This document shows, one piece after another, positions 8,060 to 17,477 of a stretch of DNA of 64,000 nt. This DNA is from an uncultured Lachnospiraceae bacterium (lineage in GTDB: Bacteria > Bacillota > Clostridia > Lachnospirales > Lachnospiraceae). The first letter of the stretch is position 1, and the number at the start of each line of letters is the position of its first letter. The DNA lies in NCBI GenBank assembly GCA_947174505.1, contig CAMWJF010000003.1, positions 62,001 through 126,000 of the forward strand, given 5' to 3'. The translations under genes were made by a program, and so were the position numbers. The notes below the pieces were generated by a model. That model was not told the DNA's origin, did not search any database, and worked only from the letters and a program-made list of their open reading frames with translations.

Positions 8060-8989
8060 CTATGTAAGAGCGGATATTTCTGCTTCATGTTCTCTCTCAT
8101 ATCCTTCCCTGTACAAGCTGTCAGCCTCCTCTTCTTTTAGCTGGAAACAGGTCTGCAGCATGCCCTTAATATATTCTTTGGACTGTTTTTGTAATACGGA
8201 TTCTTTCACGAATGCTGTCGCATTACGAATTTTTTCTTCCTGTATACCCCGTTGCCTTCCTTCCTGTCTTCCTCTCTCCACATACATGCTTACCGCATAT
8301 CCCATCGTGATTTCTCCTCCTTCCTCCCGCCTCTTCTGAAGCTCTTCCATGTTGTCTATAAAATTTGTCTCACCTGTCAATGCATACAGCATACGCATCG
8401 TTGCTTCCACATCAACTATTTCCTGATCTGTCGGTATATACTTTTCCCCTTCCGCCAGATAATCGACCACTACTCTCATATCACTCCGAAATCTCTGTCT
8501 GGTTTCCCGTGGCAGACATCTCATTGAATACATGTGCAAGCGGACATTATCAATATACTTTCTGGCCATACCGTGAATCCTTTTCTTGCGAAAGAACTTA
8601 TGCAAATCCGAGCTGGTATTCCATGCTGCGTCACCCCAATACAACACAAGCGTAATTGCCGGATAGGTGTCTTTACCGTCATACTGCTGTCTGTAAATTG
8701 CTCCTTCATACCCCGCCTTACGGAGCAGAATCTTATAGTCCGGCCTGGACTGATTCTCCAGTGTATACTGCATGGCAATCCTGCCATCCCTTATTTCATA
8801 TTTGCTCACATCACTGTATTGATTGCGCAGCATGCCATCCTCTGCCGGATATAAAGACTCTGTCGGCGCCGGCTGTAAATCCTTCGGAAAAACCACCCGA
8901 CCTCCTTCAAAAATGAGTGCGTTGATAATGTCGGCAAATACTTCCGGGCTGCGCTCAAACTGTTTGGCTGCCAAATCCTTCTGTCCCAT
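8060..8989 (-). CDS. Rpn-family nuclease / putative transposase (PD-(D/E)XK)
   Basis: 309 residues from the ATG at 8989, which has AAGGAG eight bases upstream; an upstream in-frame start at 9052 lacks this support. The N-terminal half (FERSPEVFADIINALIF, then YTLENQSRPDYKILLRKAGYEG) matches the Rpn/YhgA-like family common in clostridia, with a restriction-like nuclease core of which the ENQ motif is part. The C-terminal third is charged and helical (EEKIRNATAFVKESV). RpnA of E. coli is a recombination-promoting nuclease. Here the gene sits between pilB and pilC with its own promoter and has no pilus function that I can infer. No terminal inverted repeats were found around it. Confidence 0.8.
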   Translation of the reverse strand: MGQKDLAAKQFERSPEVFADIINALIFEGGRVVFPKDLQPAPTESLYPAEDGMLRNQYSDVSKYEIRDGRIAMQYTLENQSRPDYKILLRKAGYEGAIYRQQYDGKDTYPAITLVLYWGDAAWNTSSDLHKFFRKKRIHGMARKYIDNVRLHMYSMRCLPRETRQRFRSDMRVVVDYLAEGEKYIPTDQEIVDVEATMRMLYALTGETNFIDNMEELQKRREEGGEITMGYAVSMYVERGRQEGRQRGIQEEKIRNATAFVKESVLQKQSKEYIKGMLQTCFQLKEEEADSLYREGYEREHEAEISALT

Positions 8990-9063
8990 CTGTCTCTCCT
9001 TATGTGTGCAGAGTCTCCGGGACATCCTTTTATCCTGCTTTCCGTCCTGCAAACCCTGCCTGT

Positions 9064-9160
9064 GTCTGTGAAATTATGGCAGAATCTGCCAGAATAACTG
9101 ATGCGGATACGATATCCGCCTATAGAGACAGCCGGCCCCATACACCATGATGACCGGCTG
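9064..9160 (-). other. Three successive hairpins in the Rpn gene leader
   Basis: Between the promoter and the gene the minus strand can form CAGCCGG...CCGGCTG (about 9130-9160), GCGGATA-TCG-TATCCGC (about 9102-9118) and TGGCAGA-TTC-TGCCA (about 9073-9091). They may limit translation or end pilB read-through. They do not belong to either repeat family described elsewhere in this window. Confidence 0.45.
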
Positions 9161-9170
9161 CTTAATTACC

Positions 9171-9199
9171 AGAATATCTCTTCGACAAAGATTTGTCAA
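9171..9199 (-). promoter_or_regulatory. Strong sigma-A promoter for the Rpn gene
   Basis: Minus strand TTGACA (9194-9199) and TATTCT (9171-9176) with exactly 17 bases between, inside an AT-rich stretch following pilB. It shows the Rpn gene is an independent unit within the pilus cluster. Confidence 0.72.
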
Positions 9200-9260
9200 G
9201 CTTTTTTACAAAATTTATTAACTAAATTTCGTTTATTTATCAAACCATACTTCCACGCTC

Positions 9261-10955
9261 CTACAGATCAAAGGACACCCGCATCATTTCCTGTACAGAA
9301 GTAATTCCCTCCAGCACATACTTGGTTGCGCTCATGCGAAGGGTATTCATCCCCTCCTCCAGCGCCTTCTCCTTAATATCCTCAGCGGAACCGTTTTTGC
9401 TGATAATGGACTTTAAAGGCTGGGTTACCTCCATGATCTCGTAAACGCCGATACGCCCCTTAAACCCGGTGCCATCGCATCTCGGACAGCCGCAGGGTTC
9501 ATAGATTGTCACCTCCGCGTCCGGCGCAAGCTGTAAAAGCTCCAATTCCTCCGCATCCGCCTTTTTCTGCCGCTTGCACTCGGGACAGAGCCTGCGCACC
9601 AGTCTCTGGGCAATCACGCCTATCGTGGAGTCCGCTATCAGATACGGCTCGATCCCCATATCCGCCAGACGGGTAATGGTGCTGGCGGCGGAGTTTGTGT
9701 GCAGGGTCGAAACCACCAGATGGCCCGTGATGGAAGCCTGCACGGCGATGGAGGCGGTCTCCTGGTCCCGGATCTCACCGATCATAATAATATCCGGATC
9801 CTGACGCAGAATCGAACGCAGGGCGGAGGCAAACGTCAGATTCGCCTTATTGTTGACCTGTACCTGATTGATGCCGTCGATATTCGCCTCCACCGGATCC
9901 TCCACGGTAATAATGTTCACGTCCTCCTTATTCAGCTCGCTGAGGGCCGTGTACAGGGTGGTGGATTTACCGCTTCCCGTAGGGCCTGTCACCAGCAGAA
10001 TGCCGTGCGGGTTTTTCAGGATATGGTCGAATTTCTTCAGCTCTTCAGGTTTTAAGCCAAGCTGGCTCTTCTCCTTCGTCAGCGCGTTCTTGGATGTAAG
10101 ACGCATAACGATCTTCTCCCCGTAGACCGTCGGCAGAATGGATACACGGATATCAAACTCTTTCCTGTCCACGATCTGGGTGATACGGCCGTCCTGAGGC
10201 TTTCTTTTCTCAGAGATATCCATACCGCCAATGATCTTGATACGCGCCACAATCGCCGGCAGAAGCCGGATGCTGTAAACCGCTTTCTCATAGAGGGCGC
10301 CGTCGATACGGTAACGGATCCGAACCTGTCTCTCCATCGGCTCAATGTGAATATCGGAGGCGCGCTGCCTGACAGCCTGATCGATCATGCCCTTAACGAG
10401 CTGCACAATGGGGGAGTTGTTCACATCCTCACTGTACATATCCTCCTGCTCGATCATCTGGCTCTCTTTTTCCCTTGTGTATTCCTCCAGGGCGGAATTT
10501 ACCTCCGCCTGCCCGTAATACCGGTCGATTGCCAGCATAACGCTGCCCATGGTGGCAACCACAGGCTCCACCTGAAGATTCGTGATGATATTGATATCGT
10601 CCATGGCCCCAATGTCCATGGGATCAGACATGGCTACCCGGAGCACGTTCATGTTGTCCGGCGAATATTCAAAGGGGATTGCCCGGTGTTTCTTTAAGAC
10701 ATTCGCGGGCACAAGATCCAGAATCTCCTGGGGTATCTCGGTGTTCTGCAGATCCACCATATCATAATGGAACTGATTACTCAGCGCCCTGGCAATATTC
10801 TCCTCGGTGGCAATCCCTTCATCCACCAGCGTTTCGCCCAGCTTACGGCCACTGCCCTTCTGCCGCTCCAGACCTCTTTGCAGATCCTCCTCCGTAATAA
10901 CGCCGTTTTGTACAAGCACGTCTCCCAGACGCATTTTTTTTCTTTTAAAATCCAT
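9261..10955 (-). CDS. pilB: PilB extension ATPase (GspE family)
   Basis: 564 residues from the ATG at 10955 (MDFKRKKMRLGDVL). The N-terminal MshEN-type domain (LVQNGVITEEDLQRGLERQ) is the kind that binds c-di-GMP in some PilB/MshE proteins. The C-terminal ATPase has Walker A GPTGSGKST at about residue 322, Asp box ITVEDPVE, Walker B DPDIIMIGEIRD and His box TGHLVVSTLHTN. A tetracysteine zinc site (CPEC...CGCPRC) precedes the C-terminal subdomain, as in assembly ATPases. It hydrolyses ATP to extend the pilus through PilC. It starts 48 bases after pilT, so the two are surely one transcript; 200 AT-rich bases follow. Confidence 0.95.
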   Translation of the reverse strand: MDFKRKKMRLGDVLVQNGVITEEDLQRGLERQKGSGRKLGETLVDEGIATEENIARALSNQFHYDMVDLQNTEIPQEILDLVPANVLKKHRAIPFEYSPDNMNVLRVAMSDPMDIGAMDDINIITNLQVEPVVATMGSVMLAIDRYYGQAEVNSALEEYTREKESQMIEQEDMYSEDVNNSPIVQLVKGMIDQAVRQRASDIHIEPMERQVRIRYRIDGALYEKAVYSIRLLPAIVARIKIIGGMDISEKRKPQDGRITQIVDRKEFDIRVSILPTVYGEKIVMRLTSKNALTKEKSQLGLKPEELKKFDHILKNPHGILLVTGPTGSGKSTTLYTALSELNKEDVNIITVEDPVEANIDGINQVQVNNKANLTFASALRSILRQDPDIIMIGEIRDQETASIAVQASITGHLVVSTLHTNSAASTITRLADMGIEPYLIADSTIGVIAQRLVRRLCPECKRQKKADAEELELLQLAPDAEVTIYEPCGCPRCDGTGFKGRIGVYEIMEVTQPLKSIISKNGSAEDIKEKALEEGMNTLRMSATKYVLEGITSVQEMMRVSFDL

Positions 10956-11002
10956 AGTCAGCCCCCATTTGGCCACAACCCGCAGGTTTATGGCCACACA
11001 AT

Positions 11003-12058
11003 TTACATCACCTTATTCTGCATCCCGTCAGGATCCTGCGCGAACTGGATCGCCATTTCCCGGTCGATCTTTCCCTCATAAAACAGCTGTATGATCGCGT
11101 CGTCCATGGTAATCATCCCCATCTTGCGGTTAGTCTGCATAACGGATGCCAGCTGATGCGACTTTCCCTCACGGATCAGGTTCCTGACCGCATGGTTCGC
11201 GTGCATAACCTCAAAAGCCGCCACACGGCCCAAGCCGTCTATGGTCGGAATAAGCTGCTGCGAAATCACGGCCTCCAAAACATTCGCAAGCTGTACTCTG
11301 ATCTGCTGCTGCTGATGGGGCGGAAATACGTCGATCACACGGTCCACGGTGCTGGCCGCACCGATGGTATGCAGGGTGGAAAGCACAAGGTGGCCGGTCT
11401 CAGCCGCCGTGATTGCCACGCTTATCGTCTCAAAATCGCGCATCTCACCGACCAGAATAACGTCCGGGTCTTCACGAAGCGCCGCCCTCAGGGCATTGGC
11501 ATAGCTCTGGGAATCCAGCCCGATCTCTCTCTGGTTTACCATCGCCATCTTATGCTGATGCAGATACTCGATCGGGTCCTCCAGCGTAATCACATGGGCG
11601 TCCCTGTTATTATTGATCTTATCAATGATGGCCGCGAGCGTAGTAGACTTACCGCTTCCCGTAGGGCCTGTCACGAGAATCAGCCCACGCTTGCGTTCAT
11701 AAAGGTTGATGACAGACTCCGGCACGCCCAGCTTCTCCGGCGCCGGAACCACCGTGCCCACCAGGCGCAGCGCCAAGGCCGCAGAACCTCTCTGCTTGTA
11801 GGCATTGACACGGTACCTTCCCAGCTCCGGGATCGAGAAGGACATATCATACTCCCCGCGCTCCTCAAAACGCTCCCGCTGCACATCACTCATAATCGAA
11901 TAGGCAAGCGTCAGCGTATCCTGCGGCATCATCTTCTGATACTCCATCGTAATCAGGTTTCCGTTGACACGCATTTTCGGCGGTATTCCCACCGTGATAT
12001 GTACATCTGATGCACCGGCGTCGTTGGCCGTCCGCATAATCTCCTGTATCGTCGGCAT
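11003..12058 (-). CDS. pilT: PilT retraction ATPase
   Basis: 351 residues, full length for PilT. It begins MPTIQEIMRTANDAGASDVHIT, has Walker A GPTGSGKST near residue 130, ITLEDPIEYLH, Walker B REDPDVILVGEMRD, a His box (TGHLVLSTLHT) and the retraction-specific AVRNLIREGK motif near the C-terminus, matching the AIRNLIRE signature needed for retraction in other species. It lacks the zinc cysteines of PilB. It powers depolymerisation of the pilus and so twitching. It lies 37 bases after an HD-domain gene and 48 bases before pilB. Confidence 0.96.
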   Translation of the reverse strand: MPTIQEIMRTANDAGASDVHITVGIPPKMRVNGNLITMEYQKMMPQDTLTLAYSIMSDVQRERFEERGEYDMSFSIPELGRYRVNAYKQRGSAALALRLVGTVVPAPEKLGVPESVINLYERKRGLILVTGPTGSGKSTTLAAIIDKINNNRDAHVITLEDPIEYLHQHKMAMVNQREIGLDSQSYANALRAALREDPDVILVGEMRDFETISVAITAAETGHLVLSTLHTIGAASTVDRVIDVFPPHQQQQIRVQLANVLEAVISQQLIPTIDGLGRVAAFEVMHANHAVRNLIREGKSHQLASVMQTNRKMGMITMDDAIIQLFYEGKIDREMAIQFAQDPDGMQNKVM

Positions 12059-12095
12059 TTTCCTTTTCCCCCTCCTGCCGTTTTTGTTTCACTTC

Positions 12096-13223
12096 TCAGA
12101 TAATCGGGACCTCCACGTACTCCGCCTCCTCGATTTCTATCCCGTTTTGTTTTAACAGATCCAGATTCATCACATGACGGTTGTCCAGCGTCCTCATAAT
12201 ATCCTTGATCTCCAGATCCTCATACAGTTCTGCATCCGACAGATCGATTACGCTGTTATCCCGGAACATCAGAATCGTGGGTCTCAGGATGTCCGCCTCG
12301 TTCGCAGTAAGAACAAGCGCCTTCTCGCCGGTATTCAGCTCCACGCTGACCCCTGGCACAAGAATATTGACAGACTGAATCAGCGCATCCACCACTTTGC
12401 TGTGGTATACTTTTGGATGGTTCAGAAGGAATTTCAACGCCTCCACCTCGGAAGCCGGTTCCTCGTCCATTTTCATGGCAGTCATCCTGTCGTAGGTTTC
12501 CGCCACAGCCAGCACCCGCGCCCCGTTCACAAGACGGATCGAGGAGATGTCCTCTCCCGTTTTCATGCTTGCCAGCATCTTATAGGCCTGAGAGCAGATC
12601 CGTTTGATGTTGGGCTTCGTGGAAAAAGCTTCTTCCAGAAGAGCGTGTCCCCTCTCCTCCCGGATTTCCGTCGTCATATCGATCAAAACGCCCCCTGCAG
12701 CGGCTTCGTCCTGAAAACGCATGATCTTTCCGATATCATGGACAAGCGCTGCCTGCACCGTCTCCATCTGCTCTTCCACTTTCATATTCATAACATGTGT
12801 CATCATTGCGCAGAGAATCGCCACATTCAGGGAATGTTTATATATGTAGTCCTCCTTGCTCCGCAGATTCTGCAGGAAATTAATTCTGGCGTCCATGTGT
12901 CCGTAGTTCTTGATGATATTGGAAGCAATCGTCTGGGTTCTCTGGGCGCGCCCACTCTCCGCAATCGCATCCAGTTCTTCCCTGATCGAAAACACGCACA
13001 TGGTCTGAAAGCGCTCAAACTCCACGTCCGCCCTTGTCATGGGCGGCACGGGCTCCGCGGGCTCCAGAATAAAAATTCCCAGCAGCCCGAAATTTTTCAC
13101 GCTGTTGATCCCCTGCAGGGTCAGCTTAGAGTTTCTCTCATACAGCAGAACGCCGTTTTTATTGTAGATAGGACGCGCCAATCTCATTCCGGTCTTTAGA
13201 TCTTCGCTCTTTATAAAACGCAT
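12096..13223 (-). CDS. Degenerate HD-GYP-like signalling protein upstream of pilT
   Basis: 375 residues. After about 100 N-terminal residues resembling the DUF3391-like start of some HD-GYP proteins (SEDLKTGMRLARPIYNKNG), the HD domain shows KHSLNVAILCA (His130) and LVHDIGK (His162-Asp163). The later family signature HHExxDGxGYP is missing; the equivalent stretch is SQAYKMLASMKTGEDIS, although ARVLAVAETYDRMTA is kept. It is therefore probably not an ordinary c-di-GMP phosphodiesterase; it may bind a nucleotide or hydrolyse something else. Its place just before pilT suggests control of pilus dynamics, perhaps through c-di-GMP, which the MshEN domain of PilB may also sense. The last part (ALVLTANEADILRPTILMF) looks like a PilZ-like or similar beta domain, not certain. 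Confidence 0.75.
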   Translation of the reverse strand: MRFIKSEDLKTGMRLARPIYNKNGVLLYERNSKLTLQGINSVKNFGLLGIFILEPAEPVPPMTRADVEFERFQTMCVFSIREELDAIAESGRAQRTQTIASNIIKNYGHMDARINFLQNLRSKEDYIYKHSLNVAILCAMMTHVMNMKVEEQMETVQAALVHDIGKIMRFQDEAAAGGVLIDMTTEIREERGHALLEEAFSTKPNIKRICSQAYKMLASMKTGEDISSIRLVNGARVLAVAETYDRMTAMKMDEEPASEVEALKFLLNHPKVYHSKVVDALIQSVNILVPGVSVELNTGEKALVLTANEADILRPTILMFRDNSVIDLSDAELYEDLEIKDIMRTLDNRHVMNLDLLKQNGIEIEEAEYVEVPII

Positions 13224-13281
13224 TGTCCCGTTTCCTCCATTCTATCTTCAGGCCGGACTTCACGTCCGTGCCAAATCCTGT

Positions 13282-13926
13282 TCATGCTATACCGCAGGAC
13301 TCATAGCCCTCCCTCAGCTTTTCCAATGCCCTTTTTTCAATTCTGGACACATAGCTTCTGGAAATACCGAGCCTGTGGCCGATTTCTCTCTGGGTAATCT
13401 CCTGTCCGCCCGAAAGGCCGTAACGCATCAGAATAATCTCCCGCTCCCTGTCAGAGAGTCTGTCGGTAATCAGACCTTTCAGCCTGTGCAGCTTATCCTC
13501 CACTTCCATCCTGTCAATCACGTCCACCTGATCCTGTTCAATCACGTCAAGCAGGCTGATCTCGTTGCCCTCCCGGTCCGTACCGATGGGTTCATACAAA
13601 GATACTTCACGGGAAGTTTTTTTCTTCGCCCGGAGGAGCATCAGCAGCTCATTGTCTATACAACGCGACGCATAGGTACTGAGTTTTCCTTTCCCCGCAT
13701 CAAAGGAATCTATCGCCTTAATCAATCCGATGGTGCCGATGGATATCAGATCTTCCATGTCCTCGTCCACGTTCTGGTACTTCTTGGCAATATGTGCCAC
13801 CAGACGTAAATTCCGCTCCACCAGAATCCCTTTGGCCTCCCCGCGCTCTCTTTCGCTTCCTGTTTTAAGCCGCCCCAGATAAACGGCCTCATCCTTCGCA
13901 GAAAGTGGCTGACTGAATGTTTTCAA
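13282..13926 (-). CDS. sigK: Sporulation sigma factor SigK
   Basis: 214 residues. The start MKTFSQPLSAKDEAVYLGRL resembles the SigK N-terminus. Region 2 is clear (LVERNLRLVAHIAKKYQN, DLISIGTIGLIKAIDSFD, STYASRCIDNELLMLLR), followed by SREVSLYEPIGTDREGNEISL, a SigK/SigE hallmark, and region 4 with a helix-turn-helix (TQREIGHRLGISRSYVSRIEKRALEKL). SigK directs late mother-cell transcription in sporulation. The reading frame is uninterrupted, with no skin-like element. Only a short N-terminal stretch precedes the core, so any pro-sequence is short. It lies downstream of hemW after a 312-base structured gap. Confidence 0.88.
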   Translation of the reverse strand: MKTFSQPLSAKDEAVYLGRLKTGSERERGEAKGILVERNLRLVAHIAKKYQNVDEDMEDLISIGTIGLIKAIDSFDAGKGKLSTYASRCIDNELLMLLRAKKKTSREVSLYEPIGTDREGNEISLLDVIEQDQVDVIDRMEVEDKLHRLKGLITDRLSDREREIILMRYGLSGGQEITQREIGHRLGISRSYVSRIEKRALEKLREGYESCGIA

Positions 13927-14010
13927 AAGGAGCCTCCAAAGTCCATTTACTCTATTCTATGACCCGGCGGCTTCTCAAGTGCCTTTCCATCTGTCCCAAT
14001 TTATATCCGC

Positions 14011-14139
14011 TCAGAACCAGGCAAATTGCACTGGAAAGACGCAACGAATGCTTGCATTCAGAAGCGTATTTTCAGGGCAATTTATTTGGCGAGAGCCAAA
14101 TACCTCGAAAACACACAGTGTTTTCGAGGCTGGTTCTGA
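14011..14139 (-). other. Multi-branched palindromic structure between hemW and sigK
   Basis: An outer 10-bp stem (14011-14020 with 14130-14139, TCAGAACCAG/CTGGTTCTGA) encloses three perfect hairpins: GAATGC-TT-GCATTC (14046-14059), an 8-bp stem closed by a GAGA tetraloop (14083-14102), and a 12-bp stem with loop ACA (14103-14129). A separate hairpin GCAGAGGT/ACCTCTGC lies at 14210-14230 near the hemW stop. The region may be a structured RNA or a mobile palindromic repeat. No coding frame fits. Confidence 0.65.
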
Positions 14140-14238
14140 ACCAGACAAATCGTTACTATATATTATACAAGCATAACAGGGGAAATTCAATACCGTTCCC
14201 CTCCGTTTCGCAGAGGTGAAAAACCTCTGCCCCGCATA

Positions 14239-15480
14239 TCAGAAAAGAAAGGCTGCGAAAACGGCATTACTCACATCAACGCCCCGCGGCGTAAGACGGA
14301 GCCGCCGTCCCTCCTGCTCCAAAAGACCCTGCTCCGTAAAAGAGCTGATCTGTTTTCCGTAAATCTCCTCCGCGGTTTTTCCAAAATACCTCTGAAATTC
14401 CTGTAAATCCACCCCCTCTGTCAGGCGCAGTCCCAGAAACATAAATTCCTCCATCTGCTCCTGTAAGGTCAGCTCCTGCACCTCGCGGCGATCCGTCTGC
14501 CGCAGCATTTCCGCAAAGTCCATACCCTGCAGACTGCTTTTTTCCATACGCGCCGCCCGGTCTGTCTCCGTCTCTGTGATGTCTGCCATGCGCTTCAGAG
14601 CGTCCGCCTCCATCTTCTCCACACAGGCCGCATAAGCCGCATGTTCCTCCGGGTTTTTCCACCTCACGTTTTGCACCATGGAGGACGCGCCCAGCCCAAA
14701 GCCCACGTAATCGCCCCTGCGCCAGTACACCTTATTGTGGCGGCATTCCCACCCTTCTCTTGCATAATTGGATATCTCGTAACGCTGGAATCCGGCTTCT
14801 CCCAGATACCGTCCCGTCAGCTCATACATCTCCCGATCTTCCTCCTCATTGGGAAAGGTATAAGACTCTCGGTTTACATAAAGCGGAGTCTCCTCCTCCA
14901 GAATCAGACTGTAGGCGGAAATATGTTCCGGTGAAAGCGCAGCCACACGCTCCAGTGTCTTTCTGTATGAGGCGAGGCTCTGACCAGGCAGTCCTGCCAT
15001 CAGATCAATATTGATATTGCGAAATCCCGCCTCCCGCGCCAGCCTGTAAGTCTCCAGAAAACTGGCGTAATCGTGAATCCGCCCGATGCGCGCCAGTTCC
15101 CCGTCATCCGTAGACTGCAGGCCGATGCTGAGACGATTAATACCATATGTTATGTAATTTTCCAGCTTCTCCGCCGTCACCGTGCCCGGATTGCACTCTA
15201 TGGTAATCTCCGCATTCTCCGCCAGCGCAAAATCTTCTCTGACCCGCTCCAGAATCCGCCCTGTCTCCCACGCCGGGAGAAGGGACGGCGTACCCCCGCC
15301 AAGAAAGATGGAGACCACCCTGTGATCTCCATAAAATATCGACTGTTTTTCAATTTCCCGCAGCAGTAAGTTTACATAACTTTCCATCTCCCCGTCACAT
15401 GCAGGGCCGGAAAGAAAGTCGCAGTAAAAACATTTCCTGACACAGAACGGAATATGGATATAGATACTTAAGTTTCTCAT
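14239..15480 (-). CDS. hemW: HemW-like radical SAM protein
   Basis: 413 residues from the ATG at 15480 with GGAGG six bases upstream. The start MRNLSIYIHIPFCVRKCFYC contains the radical-SAM CxxxCxxC cluster motif followed by D-F, as in HemW, plus the family's IFLGGGTPSLL and the GLPGQS motif. HemW is now regarded as a heme chaperone; older annotations call it oxygen-independent coproporphyrinogen III oxidase. The gene lies downstream of lepA, the standard clostridial order. Confidence 0.92.
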   Translation of the reverse strand: MRNLSIYIHIPFCVRKCFYCDFLSGPACDGEMESYVNLLLREIEKQSIFYGDHRVVSIFLGGGTPSLLPAWETGRILERVREDFALAENAEITIECNPGTVTAEKLENYITYGINRLSIGLQSTDDGELARIGRIHDYASFLETYRLAREAGFRNINIDLMAGLPGQSLASYRKTLERVAALSPEHISAYSLILEEETPLYVNRESYTFPNEEEDREMYELTGRYLGEAGFQRYEISNYAREGWECRHNKVYWRRGDYVGFGLGASSMVQNVRWKNPEEHAAYAACVEKMEADALKRMADITETETDRAARMEKSSLQGMDFAEMLRQTDRREVQELTLQEQMEEFMFLGLRLTEGVDLQEFQRYFGKTAEEIYGKQISSFTEQGLLEQEGRRLRLTPRGVDVSNAVFAAFLF

Positions 15481-15557
15481 TTTTTCCTCCATGCCGAATC
15501 ATTCTGCTTATAACATTTCTGCAATTTCACCATTACAGTCATCTATTCCATTCCTTT

Positions 15558-17372
15558 TTAGTTGTCATCCAGCTTCAACACGCTCATAAAGGCACTCTGG
15601 GGAATCTCCACATTACCTACCTGCCGCATCCGCTTCTTACCCTCTTTCTGCTTTTCAAGCAGCTTTTTCTTCCGGGTGATATCTCCCCCGTAGCACTTGG
15701 CAAGGACGTCCTTCCTCATGGCCTTGACCGTCTCCCTTGCAATGATCTTGCCGCCCACCGCCGCCTGAATGGGGATCTCAAAAAGATGCCTCGGAATTTC
15801 ATCTTTCAATTTTTCGCACATCCTCCTGCCGCGCTCATAAGCGCTGTCCGCATGGACGATGAAGGAAAGCGCGTCCACCTCGTCATGGTTAATCAGGATA
15901 TCCAGCTTCACAAGCTTCGACTGCTCGTACCCCTTCAGCTCATAGTCAAAGGAAGCATAACCTCTGGAACGGGATTTCAGCGCGTCAAAAAAGTCGTAAA
16001 TAATCTCGTTTAAAGGCAGATCGTATTTTAGGAGCGCACGGGAAGCCTCAATGTACTCGGTACTGGTATAACGGCCTCTCCGTTCCTGACAGAGCTGCAT
16101 GATCGGGCCGATAAACTCCGTGGTCACCATGATCTCCGCACTGACCACCGGCTCCTCCATATAGTCGATCTCGGAAGGATCAGGCAGGTTGGAAGGATTG
16201 GTCAGCTCTATCATCTCCCCGTTGGTTTTATACACCCTGTAAATAACGCCCGGCGCGGTGGTCACCAGGTCCAGATTGTACTCCCGCTCCAGACGCTCCT
16301 GTATGATTTCCAGATGCAGAAGCCCCAGAAAACCACAGCGGAACCCAAAACCTAGGGCAATGGAAGTCTCCGGCTCATAGTTCAGGGAAGCGTCGTTTAA
16401 TTTCAGCTTTTCCAGCGCGTCCCGCAGATCCGGGTACTTGGCCCCGTCCGCCGGATACATGCCGCAGTAGACCATGGAATTGACTTTTTTATAGCCGGGC
16501 AGCGGCTCCGCGCATGGATTGTTCACGTCCGTCACCGTATCGCCCACGGCGGTGTCCTTCACATTCTTGATGGAAGCGGTGAGGTATCCCACCATTCCCG
16601 CCGTCAGCTCATCGCAGGGAATAAACTGTCCTGCGCCGAAATATCCCACCTCCACTACCTCCGCGGCAGCACCTGTGGCCATCATCTTAATCTTCGTGCC
16701 TTTTTTGACCCTGCCCTCCTTGATGCGGCAGAACACAATCACGCCCTTGTAGGAATCGTACACGGAATCAAAGATCAGCGCCTGCAGCGGATTGTCGGGA
16801 CTGCCGCCGGGTGCGGGAATTTTCTCCACAATAGCCTCCAGCACGTCCTCGATGCCAATGCCGTTCTTCGCGGAAATAAGCGGTGCATCCTGCGCCTCAA
16901 TGCCTATCACATCCTCTATCTCATTTTTCACGCGCTCAGGCTCCGCGCTGGGCAGGTCGATCTTATTAATGACAGGGAACACGTCCAGATCATGATCCAG
17001 CGCCAGATATACATTCGCCAGCGTCTGCGCCTCGATGCCCTGCGCCGCATCCACCACGAGAATCGCCCCGTCGCAGGCCGCAAGGGAACGGCTGACCTCA
17101 TAATTGAAATCCACATGGCCAGGCGTGTCAATCAGATTAAAAATATACTCGTTTCCATCTTTCGCCTGATAGACGATGCGCACAGTCTGGGCTTTGATGG
17201 TAATCCCACGCTCCCGCTCCAAATCCATATTATCCAGTATCTGCGCCTGCATTTCACGGCTTGTCAGAAGTCCGGTCTGCTCGATGATCCGGTCCGCCAG
17301 CGTGGACTTGCCGTGATCGATGTGGGCCACGATACAAAAGTTTCTGATTTTGCTCTGATCTGTTATTGACAT
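15558..17372 (-). CDS. lepA: Elongation factor 4 (LepA)
   Basis: 604 residues from the ATG at 17372 ([12 protein letters not shown]). The translational GTPase motifs are intact: [10 protein letters not shown] (G1), RGITI (G2), DTPGHVDF (G3), NKIDLP (G4) and SAKNGIG (G5). The LepA-specific C-terminal domain is present, with [21 protein letters not shown] split around residues 560-580. LepA acts on ribosomes, affecting initiation and back-translocation. It is followed by hemW after 77 bases and preceded by spoIIP. Confidence 0.97.
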   Translation of the reverse strand: MSITDQSKIRNFCIVAHIDHGKSTLADRIIEQTGLLTSREMQAQILDNMDLERERGITIKAQTVRIVYQAKDGNEYIFNLIDTPGHVDFNYEVSRSLAACDGAILVVDAAQGIEAQTLANVYLALDHDLDVFPVINKIDLPSAEPERVKNEIEDVIGIEAQDAPLISAKNGIGIEDVLEAIVEKIPAPGGSPDNPLQALIFDSVYDSYKGVIVFCRIKEGRVKKGTKIKMMATGAAAEVVEVGYFGAGQFIPCDELTAGMVGYLTASIKNVKDTAVGDTVTDVNNPCAEPLPGYKKVNSMVYCGMYPADGAKYPDLRDALEKLKLNDASLNYEPETSIALGFGFRCGFLGLLHLEIIQERLEREYNLDLVTTAPGVIYRVYKTNGEMIELTNPSNLPDPSEIDYMEEPVVSAEIMVTTEFIGPIMQLCQERRGRYTSTEYIEASRALLKYDLPLNEIIYDFFDALKSRSRGYASFDYELKGYEQSKLVKLDILINHDEVDALSFIVHADSAYERGRRMCEKLKDEIPRHLFEIPIQAAVGGKIIARETVKAMRKDVLAKCYGGDITRKKKLLEKQKEGKKRMRQVGNVEIPQSAFMSVLKLDDN

Positions 17373-17477
17373 ACCTGTAATCCTCTCTACCGTCCGGCAC
17401 GCGCCCATCCGAAAAATGCGCGTTTCGCCGCGTCACAATTTAAAACAGTATATCAAATCCACAGCAGGATGTCCACA

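Noticed and set aside
8060-9260. Complete transposon around the Rpn gene
   Set aside because: I found no terminal inverted repeats or target duplication at either side.
13282-13926. Skin-type interruption of sigK
   Set aside because: The frame is continuous from start to stop, and no recombinase gene is near.
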